Below are positions 40,989 to 53,404 of a stretch of DNA of 64,000 nt, piece after piece. Both the position numbers and the translations under genes were made by a program. The stretch lies in the NCBI RefSeq assembly GCF_029537395.1, contig NZ_CP120677.1, forward strand, positions 868,001 to 932,000, read 5' to 3'. The DNA comes from Tissierella sp. Yu-01. GTDB taxonomy: Bacteria > Bacillota > Clostridia > Tissierellales > Tissierellaceae. The notes under the pieces were generated by a model, which saw only the letters and a list, made by a program, of their open reading frames with translations, was not told the DNA's origin and did not search any database. Each line of letters opens with the position of its first letter. Positions within the stretch are counted from its first letter, which is position 1.

Positions 40989-41065
<77 letters not shown>

Positions 41066-41088
41066 ATATATTAAGTTAGGTCATAAAT

Positions 41089-41162
41089 TGGAGCGGGTGA
41101 AGGGGATCGAACCCTCGCAACCAGCTTGGAAGGCTGGGGCTCTACCACTGAGCTACACCCGC
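41089..41162 (-). tRNA. tRNA-Gly (anticodon TCC)
   Basis: Acceptor GCGGGTG/CACCCGC, anticodon loop CTTCCAA, T-loop GTTCGATC, and CCA encoded. Its 3' end is followed after a short A/T gap by a remnant of the spacer hairpin sequence (41071-41083). Confidence 0.95.
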
Positions 41163-41222
41163 ATAGTTAAAAAAAATGAAGATTTCTCTTCATACTCTAA
41201 CCTGCTTATATTAAAAGATTCT

Positions 41223-41297
41223 TGGAGCGGAAGACGAGATTCGAACTCGCGACCCTCGCCTTGGCAAGGCGATGCTCTACCACTGAGCCACTTCCGC
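41223..41297 (-). tRNA. tRNA-Gly (anticodon GCC)
   Basis: Acceptor GCGGAAG/CTTCCGC, anticodon stem TCGCC/GGCGA around TTGCCAA, T-loop GTTCGAAT, CCA encoded. Confidence 0.95.
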
Positions 41298-41307
41298 AAA
41301 ACAGAAA

Positions 41308-41392
41308 TGGTGGAAGTGAGTGGATTCGAACCACTGAAAGCTTAGCTAACGGATTTACAGTCCGTCCCCTTTAGCCACTTGGGTACACTTCC
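41308..41392 (-). tRNA. tRNA-Tyr (anticodon GTA)
   Basis: Long 85-nt type with an extra arm (GCTAAGCTTTCAGT region), acceptor GGAAGTG/CACTTCC, anticodon loop CTGTAAA, CCA encoded. G34 is a possible queuosine site for Tgt/QueA. Confidence 0.95.
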
Positions 41393-41440
41393 ATGTTTGT
41401 TTGAATTATGCTATACCCATTTGGGAATTCTTTATAAAAA

Positions 41441-41516
41441 TGGAGCTGGTGAAAGGAATTGAACCCTCAACCTACTGATTACAAGTCAGTTGCTCTGCCG
41501 ATTGAGCTACACCAGC
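41441..41516 (-). tRNA. tRNA-Thr (anticodon TGT)
   Basis: Acceptor GCTGGTG/CACCAGC, anticodon stem ACTGA/TCAGT around CTTGTAA, T-loop GTTCAATT, CCA encoded. Confidence 0.95.
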
Positions 41517-41533
41517 ATATCAAATTTAAAAGT

Positions 41534-41610
41534 TGGCGACCTGGAAGGGACTCGAACCCTCGACCTCCAGCGTGACAGGCTGGCATTCTAACCAACTGAA
41601 CTACCAGGCC
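41534..41610 (-). tRNA. tRNA-Asp (anticodon GTC)
   Basis: Acceptor GGCCTGG/CCAGGTC (one G-U), anticodon stem CCAGC/GCTGG around CTGTCAC, CCA encoded. This is the tRNA that the aspS T-box reads. Confidence 0.95.
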
Positions 41611-41630
41611 GCAAAATATTTAGAAATAAA

Positions 41631-41706
41631 TGGTGGGCACAACAGGGCTCGAACCTGTGACCCCCTGCTTGTAAGGCAGGTGCTCTCCCAACTGAGCTAT
41701 GCGCCC
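41631..41706 (-). tRNA. tRNA-Val (anticodon TAC)
   Basis: Acceptor starting GGGCGCA, anticodon stem CCTGC/GCAGG around CTTACAA, T-loop GTTCGAGC, CCA encoded. Confidence 0.95.
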
Positions 41707-41727
41707 ATCTTAAATAAATCATAAAAT

Positions 41728-41802
41728 TGGTGACCCCACCGGGATTCGAACCCGGGTTACCGCCGTGAAAGGGCGATGTCTTAACCGCTTGACCATGGGG
41801 CC
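41728..41802 (-). tRNA. tRNA-Glu (anticodon TTC)
   Basis: Acceptor GGCCCCA/TGGGGTC, anticodon loop CTTTCAC, T-loop GTTCGAAT, CCA encoded. Confidence 0.95.
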
Positions 41803-41826
41803 AGTTATGTATTATTTAAATTAAAA

Positions 41827-41903
41827 TGGTTGCGGGAGCAGGATTTGAACCTACGACCTCCGGGTTATGAGCCCGACGAGCTGCCAGACTGCTCCATCCC
41901 GCG
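41827..41903 (-). tRNA. Initiator tRNA-fMet (anticodon CAT)
   Basis: Anticodon stem TCGGG/CCCGG around CTCATAA with the three G-C pairs of an initiator. The first acceptor pair is the C1-A72 mismatch (5' CGCGGGA, 3' TCCCGCA), which marks it as initiator, not elongator. CCA is encoded. Confidence 0.96.
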
Positions 41904-41918
41904 ATAATAAATTTTAAA

Positions 41919-42002
41919 GTCGGCTACGTTAACTAAATCAAAGATTTAGACTTCGCGACATCTGACCTACTAAAACTCACTATCATTCGTTAAGTTAGGT
42001 CA
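41919..42002 (-). repeat. Spacer module R4: two tandem hairpins between tRNA-Leu and tRNA-fMet
   Basis: Hairpin A (41963-42002) has a TGACCTA/TAGGTCA outer stem and a conserved inner loop related to GAATGATAGTGAG. Hairpin B (41919-41959) has CTAAATC/GATTTAG inside GTCG/CGAC. It has the same order and spacing as the modules around the rRNA genes but a shorter hairpin B. Confidence 0.85.
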
Positions 42003-42005
42003 TTA

Positions 42006-42094
42006 TGGTGCCGAAGACCGGAATCGAACCGGTACGACCGGTGAAGGCCGCAGGATTTTAAGTCCTGTGCGTCTGCCAGTTCCGCCACTTCGGC
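42006..42094 (-). tRNA. tRNA-Leu (anticodon TAA)
   Basis: 89-nt type with a long variable arm (CGGCCTTCACCGGTCG), acceptor GCCGAAG/CTTCGGC, anticodon stem CAGGA/TCCTG around CTTAAAA, CCA encoded. Hairpin A of module R4 begins 3 bases after its 3' end. Confidence 0.95.
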
Positions 42095-42098
42095 ATTT

Positions 42099-42173
42099 TG
42101 GCTCTCAGGGTGGGATTCGAACCCACAACCTACCGGTTAACAGCCGGGTGCTCCACCGTTGAGCTACCTAAGA
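42099..42173 (-). tRNA. tRNA-Asn (anticodon GTT)
   Basis: Acceptor TCTTAGG/CCTGAGA with one T-G pair, anticodon loop CTGTTAA, T-loop GTTCGAAT, CCA encoded. This is the tRNA read by the asnA T-box. Confidence 0.94.
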
Positions 42174-42180
42174 ATATTCT

Positions 42181-42200
42181 ATAGGTAGTATTCTACCTAT
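42181..42200 (-). other. Perfect hairpin between 5S rRNA and tRNA-Asn
   Basis: Eight-base perfect stem ATAGGTAG/CTACCTAT with a 4-base loop, 2 bases after the 5S 3' end. It could be a processing signal that frees 5S or tRNA-Asn. Confidence 0.7.
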
Positions 42201-42202
42201 GA

Positions 42203-42319
42203 GCCTGGCAACTTCCTACTCTCCCAGGGCGTTACCACCCAAGTACCATCGGCGTTAGGAGACTTAACTTCTGTGTTCGGTATGGGAACAGGTGTGTCTC
42301 TCCTGCTATCGTCACCAGA
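42203..42319 (-). rRNA. rrf: 5S ribosomal RNA
   Basis: About 117 nt from TCTGGTGAC to TTGCCAGGC, whose ends pair. Internal conserved segments such as CCCATACCGAACACAGAAGT are present. It lies after 23S with module R3 between them. Confidence 0.95.
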
Positions 42320-42356
42320 CGAAAACTACTTTAGCAATATATAATATTAGTTGTTT

Positions 42357-42460
42357 CGCATCCGCTACTCAAATCTATTTGTTCGTTTTCACTCACATAG
42401 ATTTGGTGCTACTGCATCTGACCTACATCAACTCAACTCACGTTTCGTTGTGTTAGGTCA
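42357..42460 (-). repeat. Spacer module R3: two tandem hairpins between 23S and 5S
   Basis: Hairpin A (42419-42460) has TGACCTA/TAGGTCA and an inner CAAC/GTTG pair set. Hairpin B (42357-42415) has the perfect 9-base stem CAAATCTAT/ATAGATTTG. Hairpin A begins 3 bases beyond the predicted 23S 3' end. Confidence 0.88.
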
Positions 42461-42463
42461 TTA

Positions 42464-45377
<2,914 letters not shown>

Positions 45378-45402
45378 TAAACTAAAATTTTATATATTGT
45401 TT

Positions 45403-45423
45403 CATGTAGTTTTCAATGTTCAA
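45403..45423 (-). promoter_or_regulatory. boxA-like sequence before 23S
   Basis: Minus-strand TTGAACATTGAAAACTACATG resembles Firmicute rRNA boxA (TTTGAAAACT core). boxA is bound by Nus factors for antitermination. Confidence 0.5.
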
Positions 45424-45438
45424 TTTAAAAATAAAAAT

Positions 45439-45544
45439 CGCAGTTTCGCAGCTCAAATTTGTTCACTCGTTATCACTCGTGAAAATTTGGCGCTCATTGC
45501 GTTTGACCTACCTACGACTCACTATCGTTCATCGGGTTAGGTCA
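45439..45544 (-). repeat. Spacer module R2: two tandem hairpins before 23S
   Basis: Hairpin A (45504-45544): TGACCTA/TAGGTCA with inner CGA/TCG. Hairpin B (45439-45501): CAAATTT/AAATTTG and TTCAC/GTGAA stacked, within CGCA/TGCG. Hairpin A starts 3 bases after the tRNA-Ala CCA end. Confidence 0.88.
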
Positions 45545-45547
45545 TAA

Positions 45548-45623
45548 TGGTGGAGATGAGGAGATTCGAACTCCTGACCCCCTGCTTGCAAGGCAGGTGC
45601 TCTCCCAACTGAGCTACACCCCC
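45548..45623 (-). tRNA. tRNA-Ala (anticodon TGC) in 16S-23S spacer
   Basis: Acceptor GGGGGTG/CATCTCC with two G-U pairs, anticodon loop CTTGCAA, T-loop GTTCGAAT, CCA encoded. It is the only tRNA in the 16S-23S spacer. Confidence 0.95.
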
Positions 45624-45632
45624 ATAATTAAA

Positions 45633-47237
<1,605 letters not shown>

Positions 47238-47291
47238 AATTTTGCTAGAGTTTGACTAGCTCTTATTATTTATTAATTGATTCTTTGTGTT

Positions 47292-47395
47292 CGCAGTTTC
47301 GAAACACAATTTTATTCACTCGCTACGCTCATGTAAAATTGGTTCTCATTGCGAATGACCTACATCAATTCACTATCGTTCATTGTGTTAGGTCA
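47292..47395 (-). repeat. Spacer module R1: two tandem hairpins before 16S
   Basis: Hairpin A (47356-47395): TGACCTA/TAGGTCA with inner CAAT/ATTG around loop GAACGATAGTGA. Hairpin B (47292-47353): CAATTTTA/TAAAATTG around a GAGCGTAGCGAG loop, in CGCA/TGCG. It is transcribed just upstream of 16S. Confidence 0.88.
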
Positions 47396-47416
47396 ACTTT
47401 TTAATTCAAAGTCTCA

Positions 47417-47439
47417 CACTGTTTAATTATCTAGGTTCA
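47417..47439 (-). promoter_or_regulatory. boxA-like leader sequence before 16S
   Basis: Minus-strand TGAACCTAGATAATTAAACAG has the position and partial sequence of clostridial rRNA leader boxA. The match is weaker than the one before 23S. Confidence 0.35.
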
Positions 47440-47468
47440 TTGTCATCCTCTCTCGAGGCGACTTCTTT

Positions 47469-47497
47469 AGTATAGCAAATCTTTTGTTGATTGTCAA
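47469..47497 (-). promoter_or_regulatory. rRNA promoter P2
   Basis: -35 TTGACA (47492-47497) and -10 TATACT (47469-47474) with 17-base spacing, reading into the 16S leader. Confidence 0.88.
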
Positions 47498-47558
47498 TAA
47501 GATTTTTATACTTTATTTTCAGTCAGTTTTAAATTGTTTCTTACAGCTGACTTTTAAA

Positions 47559-47587
47559 ATAATACCATCTTTTTATCCTTATGTCAA
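47559..47587 (-). promoter_or_regulatory. rRNA promoter P1
   Basis: -35 TTGACA (47582-47587) and -10 TATTAT (47559-47564) with 17-base spacing, 90 bases upstream of P2. Tandem promoters of this kind are normal for rRNA operons. The 200 bases from here to module R1 hold only the leader. Confidence 0.85.
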
Positions 47588-47604
47588 TAGACTTTGCAAT
47601 TAAA

Positions 47605-48744
47605 TTAATTTAAGGTATTTAGATAATTTTCTAGCTCCTGTTTTTGTACTGCAATATTCTTATCATTAGGATTCAATTCATATGCCATATTAATATCATT
47701 TATAGCTTTTTCATATTCTCCCAATTGCACAAAACCTAAACCTCTATTAAAGTAAAGTTTATAGTCATCATTAGTTTTTTCTATTCCTTCATTATATATA
47801 TTGATAGCCTCAATAATATGCCCTTGGATGAAAAATGTTATACCTAGTTCATTGTATATATCAGACTCTTCCTCATTTAATTCTAATGCATAATTCAAGT
47901 ATTTAATAGCAAGTTCATAATCTTCTATCCCCTTATAGCATATACCTATTAAGTAATTAACATTCCAATTTTCCTTATGTTTAGGTAATAGTTTTAAAAG
48001 GGAATCTAAGGCTTTGCCAAAATCATTATATGATAAGTAACTTAATCCAACTTCAATTTTAACATCGTCATCTATTAAATCAATTTGTTCTCTAATCTCT
48101 TGTAAACGAGCTTCGTCTTTATCCAATAGTAAAAACTTATTCCAAGTAAGCTTAGCCTTTAAAAATTGTTCATGATATCTATAGTGATATCCTAATTTAT
48201 AATAAGCTAGTGAGTACTTGTCATCTATTTCTAAGATGGTTTCGAATTCATTAGTAGATCTATTTAGGAACTCTTCACCCTCTTTAGACTTATTCTTTTC
48301 ATTATAATCCTTAGCTATGGATTCTAGCACTAACCCATAGTTTAATCTAGCATCAAGGTTTTTAGGTTCCAATTCTATATTTGCTCTAAAGTAAACCCCA
48401 CCTTTTTCTAGTTCCCCAGTTTCTAATGCTTTCATACCCTTATAAAAAATATACTTAGCTATCTTTGGGTCATAGGCCTTTAATATACTTATATATATAT
48501 CTATATAAGGAAAATCTTTATCTGATCCTAAAAGAAATATGATACCATCTACAACCTGACCTAATTTTATCTCTTCACTTAAATCATTATTCTGTATCTC
48601 TTCAATTAAATTATCTGTTATTACTGGTAAAGGTGTTCCACCTTCAATCTTCAATCCATTTATATCTAAAGAAGAATTGTCCCTTAACTCTATAAAAGTT
48701 ATCTCTTTAGTTTTTTCCTTAAAAAGTTGTTCTATCTTACTCAT
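47605..48744 (-). CDS. Tetratricopeptide repeat protein
   Basis: 379-aa soluble protein. Its second half holds several TPR units; for example DYELAIKYLNYALELNEEESDIYNELG (about 285-311) and EYEKAINDINMAYELNPNDKNI near the C-terminus are clear. The first ~110 residues are not TPR and could be a capping or partner domain. TPR proteins act as scaffolds, so no function can be named. It starts 12 bases after the membrane protein gene, which may be its partner. It ends about 18 bases from the -35 of rRNA promoter P1. Confidence 0.88.
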   Translation of the reverse strand: MSKIEQLFKEKTKEITFIELRDNSSLDINGLKIEGGTPLPVITDNLIEEIQNNDLSEEIKLGQVVDGIIFLLGSDKDFPYIDIYISILKAYDPKIAKYIFYKGMKALETGELEKGGVYFRANIELEPKNLDARLNYGLVLESIAKDYNEKNKSKEGEEFLNRSTNEFETILEIDDKYSLAYYKLGYHYRYHEQFLKAKLTWNKFLLLDKDEARLQEIREQIDLIDDDVKIEVGLSYLSYNDFGKALDSLLKLLPKHKENWNVNYLIGICYKGIEDYELAIKYLNYALELNEEESDIYNELGITFFIQGHIIEAINIYNEGIEKTNDDYKLYFNRGLGFVQLGEYEKAINDINMAYELNPNDKNIAVQKQELENYLNTLN

Positions 48745-48756
48745 TGTTTCCCCCTT

Positions 48757-49509
48757 CTAAAACTTGTTCATAAACTTTCTTTTTCTCATTGTAGATGTAC
48801 TTAACAATCTAAACAGATGTCCTCTATAAATCATCATAAATGAGAAAACAAGTTGCCCTAGTAAATATCTTGCTATAGCTATTATGGAAAAGTCAAAGTT
48901 AAAACCTATCCCAGTATTGAACAGATTTGTAATCAACTGACCAGTGATTAAATATAAGACAAATAATAATACAGCATTTGGGAGCAACCAATTTACGAAG
49001 TTCTCTTTCATAAAGTCCAATGTATAAAGTATTGTATCTTGTGGTGATAACCCCTTTAAGTAAATAGTTTCTGCTAAAGGATTAAATAAAATTAATACTC
49101 CTATCTGTATAATAATATTTACTATATAAGCATTAGAGCCTAAGATATTACTTAATGCTGATAATAGGAGCTGTCCTAAATAGATAATAAATAACACTCC
49201 ATATACTTTCCAAATAAAGTACATAAACCCTTGCTTAAAATCATTAAAATTAAATCGATTATAATTTATTATGTTAAATAATAAATAGAAATAATTAGAG
49301 ATAATAGCGCTTTGTATAAAATATAGTAAAAAACCGCTAATTATCGATAAAGGTCCTGAAAGAGCTACTCCTATGACACTAAATGCTAACATGTTAATTA
49401 TCGTATACGCAATTCCAGTAAAAAGTATAAAATAGTTCTTTTTTAAACTCTCTAATGCTTTTATTAAAGAATGCTTGTTTACATAAACAAAGTCACTTAA
49501 AAAATCCAT
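48757..49509 (-). CDS. Hypothetical multi-pass membrane protein
   Basis: 250-aa protein with about five to six membrane segments (for example residues 28-46, 50-72, 101-121, 127-148, 176-196, 213-235). I do not recognise the family. It starts with a short cytoplasmic part (MDFLSDFVYVNKHSLIKALESLKKNY) and ends with a basic tail (STSTMRKRKFMNKF). The next gene codes for a TPR protein 12 bases away, and a radical SAM gene ends 53 bases upstream. I see no transporter or enzyme motif. Confidence 0.82.
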   Translation of the reverse strand: MDFLSDFVYVNKHSLIKALESLKKNYFILFTGIAYTIINMLAFSVIGVALSGPLSIISGFLLYFIQSAIISNYFYLLFNIINYNRFNFNDFKQGFMYFIWKVYGVLFIIYLGQLLLSALSNILGSNAYIVNIIIQIGVLILFNPLAETIYLKGLSPQDTILYTLDFMKENFVNWLLPNAVLLFVLYLITGQLITNLFNTGIGFNFDFSIIAIARYLLGQLVFSFMMIYRGHLFRLLSTSTMRKRKFMNKF

Positions 49510-49562
49510 TGAATCATCTCCTTATAATATTTGTATAAAACCTACTGAACATCTTCACTTCG

Positions 49563-51305
49563 TTATATCATCTTAGTTATATTTATAGTTTTACATCTAT
49601 TGATTACTTTATCTTTATAATAAAATAAAATGTATATTTCTTTATTATCATCAGATGGCAAATAGCTGTTATTAATTATTTCAAAAATATCCTTATTAAA
49701 TCCTTCAGCTATTACATTTTTTATTAATTTCTTAGTAGGAATTCCAGCTTCCTCTTTTAGATAATTACCTAATAAGTCATCACTTTTTAAAAGTCGATGA
49801 AGCTCAGTTTGAGTTATACTTTTAATTCTATCAATCCCCTTAGGAAGGGTAATCTTCTTGTTATTATATATATAATCATATTTTAGAAGCTCTTTAAAAC
49901 TATCAGTATGGTCAAAACTCTTATACAGATAAAAATCAAGGAGTATTTGATAAAGATCATTTCTGCTATGCGAAACTTTATTTAAATCCGTAGAATCCCA
50001 ATACTCAGAAAAAGCTTCATAAAAATCAAAGGGACTTTCATAGAAGTTACTAATAATAAATTCTACGCTATGAGTAAAATAACCTTCATTATAATATTTC
50101 TCCACTAAATCTTCTATACCCTTTAATTTTAGTATGTCTGAATAACTGATATACTTATTTTCTAATATTTCATATGGGGGTTCATCTAAATATTTAAACC
50201 CGTATATTTCTTCATTGATTCGTAATTCAGATCCCTTCAAAAGTTTTAAAAATCCCAATTGTAACTTCTCTGGTCTTATGGAATAGACATCATTAAAGGA
50301 ATTCTTAAAGCTATTGTAGTCTTCATAAGGAAGTCCTGCTATCAGATCTAAATGTTGATGTATGTTTTTATAGCTTCTGATTTGTTTTGTAACCTTTTTT
50401 AGCTTTTCAAAATCTGTAACCCTACCTATTGAATCAATAGTATCTAAATTAGTAGACTGTACACCTACTTCAAATTGAAACAAACCTTCTTTAGGTTTTC
50501 TTAAAAAGTCTAATGTATCCTCTTCTATTAGATGAGCAGTTACTTCGAAATGGAAGTTAATATTCTCAGGATTTAATTTCATTATATAATCCATTATTTC
50601 CATAGAATATTTTTTATTAGCATTAAACGTTCTATCTACAAACTTTACTTGACTAACCCCAACTTGAATCAGATTATAAATATCTTTCTTTACCCGTTCA
50701 ATTGGGAAATACCTAACTCCATTAATAGTAGATGATAAGCAAAACTTACAATTAAAAGGGCATCCTCTTGAGCTTTCATAATAAACTATCTTGTTTTTGA
50801 ATTCGTCTCCTATATTTTCATAAGGTGATGGAATCTTTCCCAAATCATGAATCAGTAATCTAGGCGGATTCATAATTATATTGATTTCATCATCCCTAAA
50901 AATAAGACCTTCAATATCTTTTAAATCCTTTCCATGAATGAGATCCTTAAAAGTCTCTTCTCCTTCTCCGTAGATTATATAATCTATAAAAGGATGCTCT
51001 TCAAGGAGTTTAACACCATCAAAAGAAACCTCTGGCCCACCTAATAATATCTTTGTATTTGGTCTTAAAATCTTTATAATATTAGATATTTTTAATGTTT
51101 GCTCTATATTCCAAATATAAGTGGAAAAGCCTATAAGATCAGGACTTTTCTTATATAACTCAGAGACTATACTATCGATTGATTGATTTATTGTAAATTC
51201 ATATGTTTCGATAGGCATAATATCCTTAACATATTCTTTTAAATATCTTATTGCTAAATTAGTATGTATATATTTTGAATTTAATGTCGATAAAATAACT
51301 TTCAT
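49563..51305 (-). CDS. B12-binding radical SAM protein with DUF4080
   Basis: 580-aa enzyme with an N-terminal cobalamin-binding domain (about 1-130: PDLIGFSTYIWNIEQTL, ILLGGPEVSFDG, YIIYGEGEETF) and a radical SAM core with CPFNCKFC near residue 190. The C-terminal ~200 residues fit DUF4080. Related proteins do methylations or ring rearrangements, but this subfamily has no assigned substrate. There is no partner biosynthetic gene nearby. Its start is on the border of a divergent region: the plus-strand gene at 51461 reads away from it. Confidence 0.88.
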   Translation of the reverse strand: MKVILSTLNSKYIHTNLAIRYLKEYVKDIMPIETYEFTINQSIDSIVSELYKKSPDLIGFSTYIWNIEQTLKISNIIKILRPNTKILLGGPEVSFDGVKLLEEHPFIDYIIYGEGEETFKDLIHGKDLKDIEGLIFRDDEINIIMNPPRLLIHDLGKIPSPYENIGDEFKNKIVYYESSRGCPFNCKFCLSSTINGVRYFPIERVKKDIYNLIQVGVSQVKFVDRTFNANKKYSMEIMDYIMKLNPENINFHFEVTAHLIEEDTLDFLRKPKEGLFQFEVGVQSTNLDTIDSIGRVTDFEKLKKVTKQIRSYKNIHQHLDLIAGLPYEDYNSFKNSFNDVYSIRPEKLQLGFLKLLKGSELRINEEIYGFKYLDEPPYEILENKYISYSDILKLKGIEDLVEKYYNEGYFTHSVEFIISNFYESPFDFYEAFSEYWDSTDLNKVSHSRNDLYQILLDFYLYKSFDHTDSFKELLKYDYIYNNKKITLPKGIDRIKSITQTELHRLLKSDDLLGNYLKEEAGIPTKKLIKNVIAEGFNKDIFEIINNSYLPSDDNKEIYILFYYKDKVINRCKTINITKMI

Positions 51306-51400
51306 AATCCACCTTCTAAAATTGTTTTTATTAACAATATCATTTTACATTATAATTAAAATTTATCCAAATTTATTTATTTTTCAAGTATACTTCACTA

Positions 51401-51429
51401 TTGAATGTTTAACTTAAAAGTTATAGAAT
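51401..51429 (+). promoter_or_regulatory. Promoter of the plus-strand 69-aa gene
   Basis: TTGAAT (51401-51406), 17-base spacer, TAGAAT (51424-51429). It is 32 bases before the ATG and fits a sigma-A promoter. Confidence 0.65.
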
Positions 51430-51460
51430 ATACAATAGAACATAAGAAAGGGGAAGCTAA

Positions 51461-51670
51461 ATGAGAGAATTTGATAAAATCTCGATTCAAGAGATGTCGA
51501 AAGATGATATGTTTCTTATTATAGAAGCTTTAGAGTATACTGGTAAAAACACTAAGATAAAGGAATTTATTCAACTTAGAAATAATATATTGCAAGAATT
51601 ATCGTCTTTAGCTGAAATAAGCGAGGAAGAATTCTTAGAATATTTAAAAGAAGAAACCCTTTCAATTTAG
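51461..51670 (+). CDS. Hypothetical 69-aa protein, the only plus-strand gene
   Basis: 69 aa, acidic and helical (DMFLIIEALEYTG, NNILQELSSLAEISEEEFLEYLKEE), with no signal peptide, membrane helix or cysteine. GAAAGGGG lies 7 bases before the ATG. A promoter-like element lies 30 bases upstream and a strong terminator overlaps the stop, so it is a complete one-gene transcription unit. I know no family for it. Its small size and gene-like signals suggest a regulator or adaptor, which I cannot confirm. Confidence 0.7.
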   Translation: MREFDKISIQEMSKDDMFLIIEALEYTGKNTKIKEFIQLRNNILQELSSLAEISEEEFLEYLKEETLSI

Positions 51671-51682
51671 AAAGGGTTTTTA
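51652..51682 (+). terminator. Terminator overlapping the stop of the 69-aa gene
   Basis: Nine-base stem AAACCCTTT/AAAGGGTTT with an 8-base loop and a U-run on the plus strand. It begins inside the last codons of the gene, and lies 2 bases from the argS stop on the other strand, where the tail is weaker. Confidence 0.8.
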
Positions 51683-51684
51683 GT

Positions 51685-53385
51685 TTACATTTTCAACGGT
51701 GCTTCTATCCCTAATAAACTTAATCCTGTTTTTATTACAGTTTTAGCAGAATATACTAAAGATAATCTCGATTTTCTAAGTTCAACATCATCTACTATTA
51801 TAGGTGTACTATTATAAAACTTATTAAATGCTTTTGCTATTTCCACAATATGTCTAGTTATAAAATAAGGCTCGTTTTTATCACACGCATCAATTACAAC
51901 TCTTGGAAAATCATATAATAGTCTAGAAATATTTATTTCATCCTCAGTATTTAATAACCCATAGTCTATATTATCATCTATTTGGAACTCACCTTTTTCC
52001 AACAATGATGTTGCTCTAGCATGAGTATATTGTACATATGGACCAGTTTCTCCATCAAAACTCAATGTTCTATCCCAATTAAATACATAATCCTTTATTC
52101 TTTGATTAAATAATTCTTGGAACAATATAGCACCAATTCCTACTTGTTTAGCTACTTCTTCTTTGTTTTCAAGATTAGGATTTCTTTCTTCAATTATTTT
52201 AGCTGTAGATTCAACCGCTTTTTTTAGTACATCTTCTAAAAATACTACTCTACCCTTTCTTGTTGAAAGTGTTCCATCCTCTAAACTCACCATACCAAAT
52301 GGAATATGTTGACAATCATTTGCCCAATCATAACCCATTAACTCAATAACCTTAATCCATGATTTAAAATGAAGATTTTGTTGCGATGCAACTACATAAA
52401 GATTCTTATGGAAGTTGTAAGTTTCCTTTCTATATATAGCTGCTGCTATATCTCTAGTTGTATATAAAGTTGAGCCATCACTTTTTCTTATAAGTGCAGG
52501 TGGCATTCCATAAGGTTCAAGGTCAACAATCTGAGCACCTTTTGATTCTTCTAACAATCCTTTTTCCTTAAGTTCATTAATAACCCTAGGCATTTTATCT
52601 GAATAGAATGATTCACCAGCATATGAGTCAAATTTAATATTTAATAAATCATATACCCTATTGAATTCTCTTAGACTAATGTCTCTAATCCACTGCCACA
52701 ATTCAACTGCTTCTATATTGCCATCTTCAAGTTCTTTAAACCAATGTCTAGCTTCATCACGCATAGATGTATCATTTTCTGCTTCTGAATTAAATCTCAC
52801 ATATAATTTTAGTAATTCTTGTATAGGATTTGATTCTATAACCTCTCTATCGCCCCATTTCTTATATGCAGAAATAAGCATACCAAATTGTGTTCCGTAA
52901 TCTCCTAAGTGATTGATAGCTATTGTATTATAACCTAGGAATTTATAAATTCTATTAAGCGAATTTCCTATAACAGTTGTACGAATGTGCCCTATATGAA
53001 ATGGTTTTGCAATGTTCGGTGATGAAAACTCAACTATTACCGTTTTATCTTGCCCCATATCTGATGAACCATAATCTCCATTTTTGTCTTTAATCTCTCT
53101 TAGTACTGATTCTATAAGTTTACTTTTATTAATAAAGAAGTTTACATATGGCCCTGCATTTTCTACCTTTTCAAAGTTCTCATCTTCAGAAAATTTATTT
53201 GCAAGTTCCTCTGCAATAATATTTGGAGATTTTTTAAATTCTTTCGCCAATCTAAAAGTTGGAAAAGCATAATCACCCATATCATATGAAGGTGGAACTT
53301 CTACTAACGCACTAATATCTTCTTCCTTTAGAAAGTCTATTTGATTCTTTAATAATTTAACAACCTCATCTTTGAAAATTATCAT
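51685..53385 (-). CDS. argS: Arginyl-tRNA synthetase
   Basis: Class I synthetase that charges tRNA-Arg. The 566 aa are full length, with the N-terminal Add-1 domain (about 1-110), the HIGH signature FHIGHIR near residue 130, and the C-terminal DALR anticodon-binding domain (from about residue 450, with TGPYVQYTHARATSL). As in many ArgRS, a normal KMSKS is absent; TLSTRKGRVV stands in its place. It begins 19 bases after mutS2 and has no T-box of its own, so its expression depends on the upstream genes or on an unseen promoter. Confidence 0.96.
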   Translation of the reverse strand: MIIFKDEVVKLLKNQIDFLKEEDISALVEVPPSYDMGDYAFPTFRLAKEFKKSPNIIAEELANKFSEDENFEKVENAGPYVNFFINKSKLIESVLREIKDKNGDYGSSDMGQDKTVIVEFSSPNIAKPFHIGHIRTTVIGNSLNRIYKFLGYNTIAINHLGDYGTQFGMLISAYKKWGDREVIESNPIQELLKLYVRFNSEAENDTSMRDEARHWFKELEDGNIEAVELWQWIRDISLREFNRVYDLLNIKFDSYAGESFYSDKMPRVINELKEKGLLEESKGAQIVDLEPYGMPPALIRKSDGSTLYTTRDIAAAIYRKETYNFHKNLYVVASQQNLHFKSWIKVIELMGYDWANDCQHIPFGMVSLEDGTLSTRKGRVVFLEDVLKKAVESTAKIIEERNPNLENKEEVAKQVGIGAILFQELFNQRIKDYVFNWDRTLSFDGETGPYVQYTHARATSLLEKGEFQIDDNIDYGLLNTEDEINISRLLYDFPRVVIDACDKNEPYFITRHIVEIAKAFNKFYNSTPIIVDDVELRKSRLSLVYSAKTVIKTGLSLLGIEAPLKM

Positions 53386-53404
53386 TTTTATCCTCCCGTA
53401 TACC

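Noticed and set aside
41088-41724. Plus-strand frames through the tRNA cluster (for example 41088-41345)
   Set aside because: They are antisense to clear tRNA cloverleafs, and their translations (repeated GFEP, SNQLNYQ-like segments) are the usual artefact of antisense tRNA.
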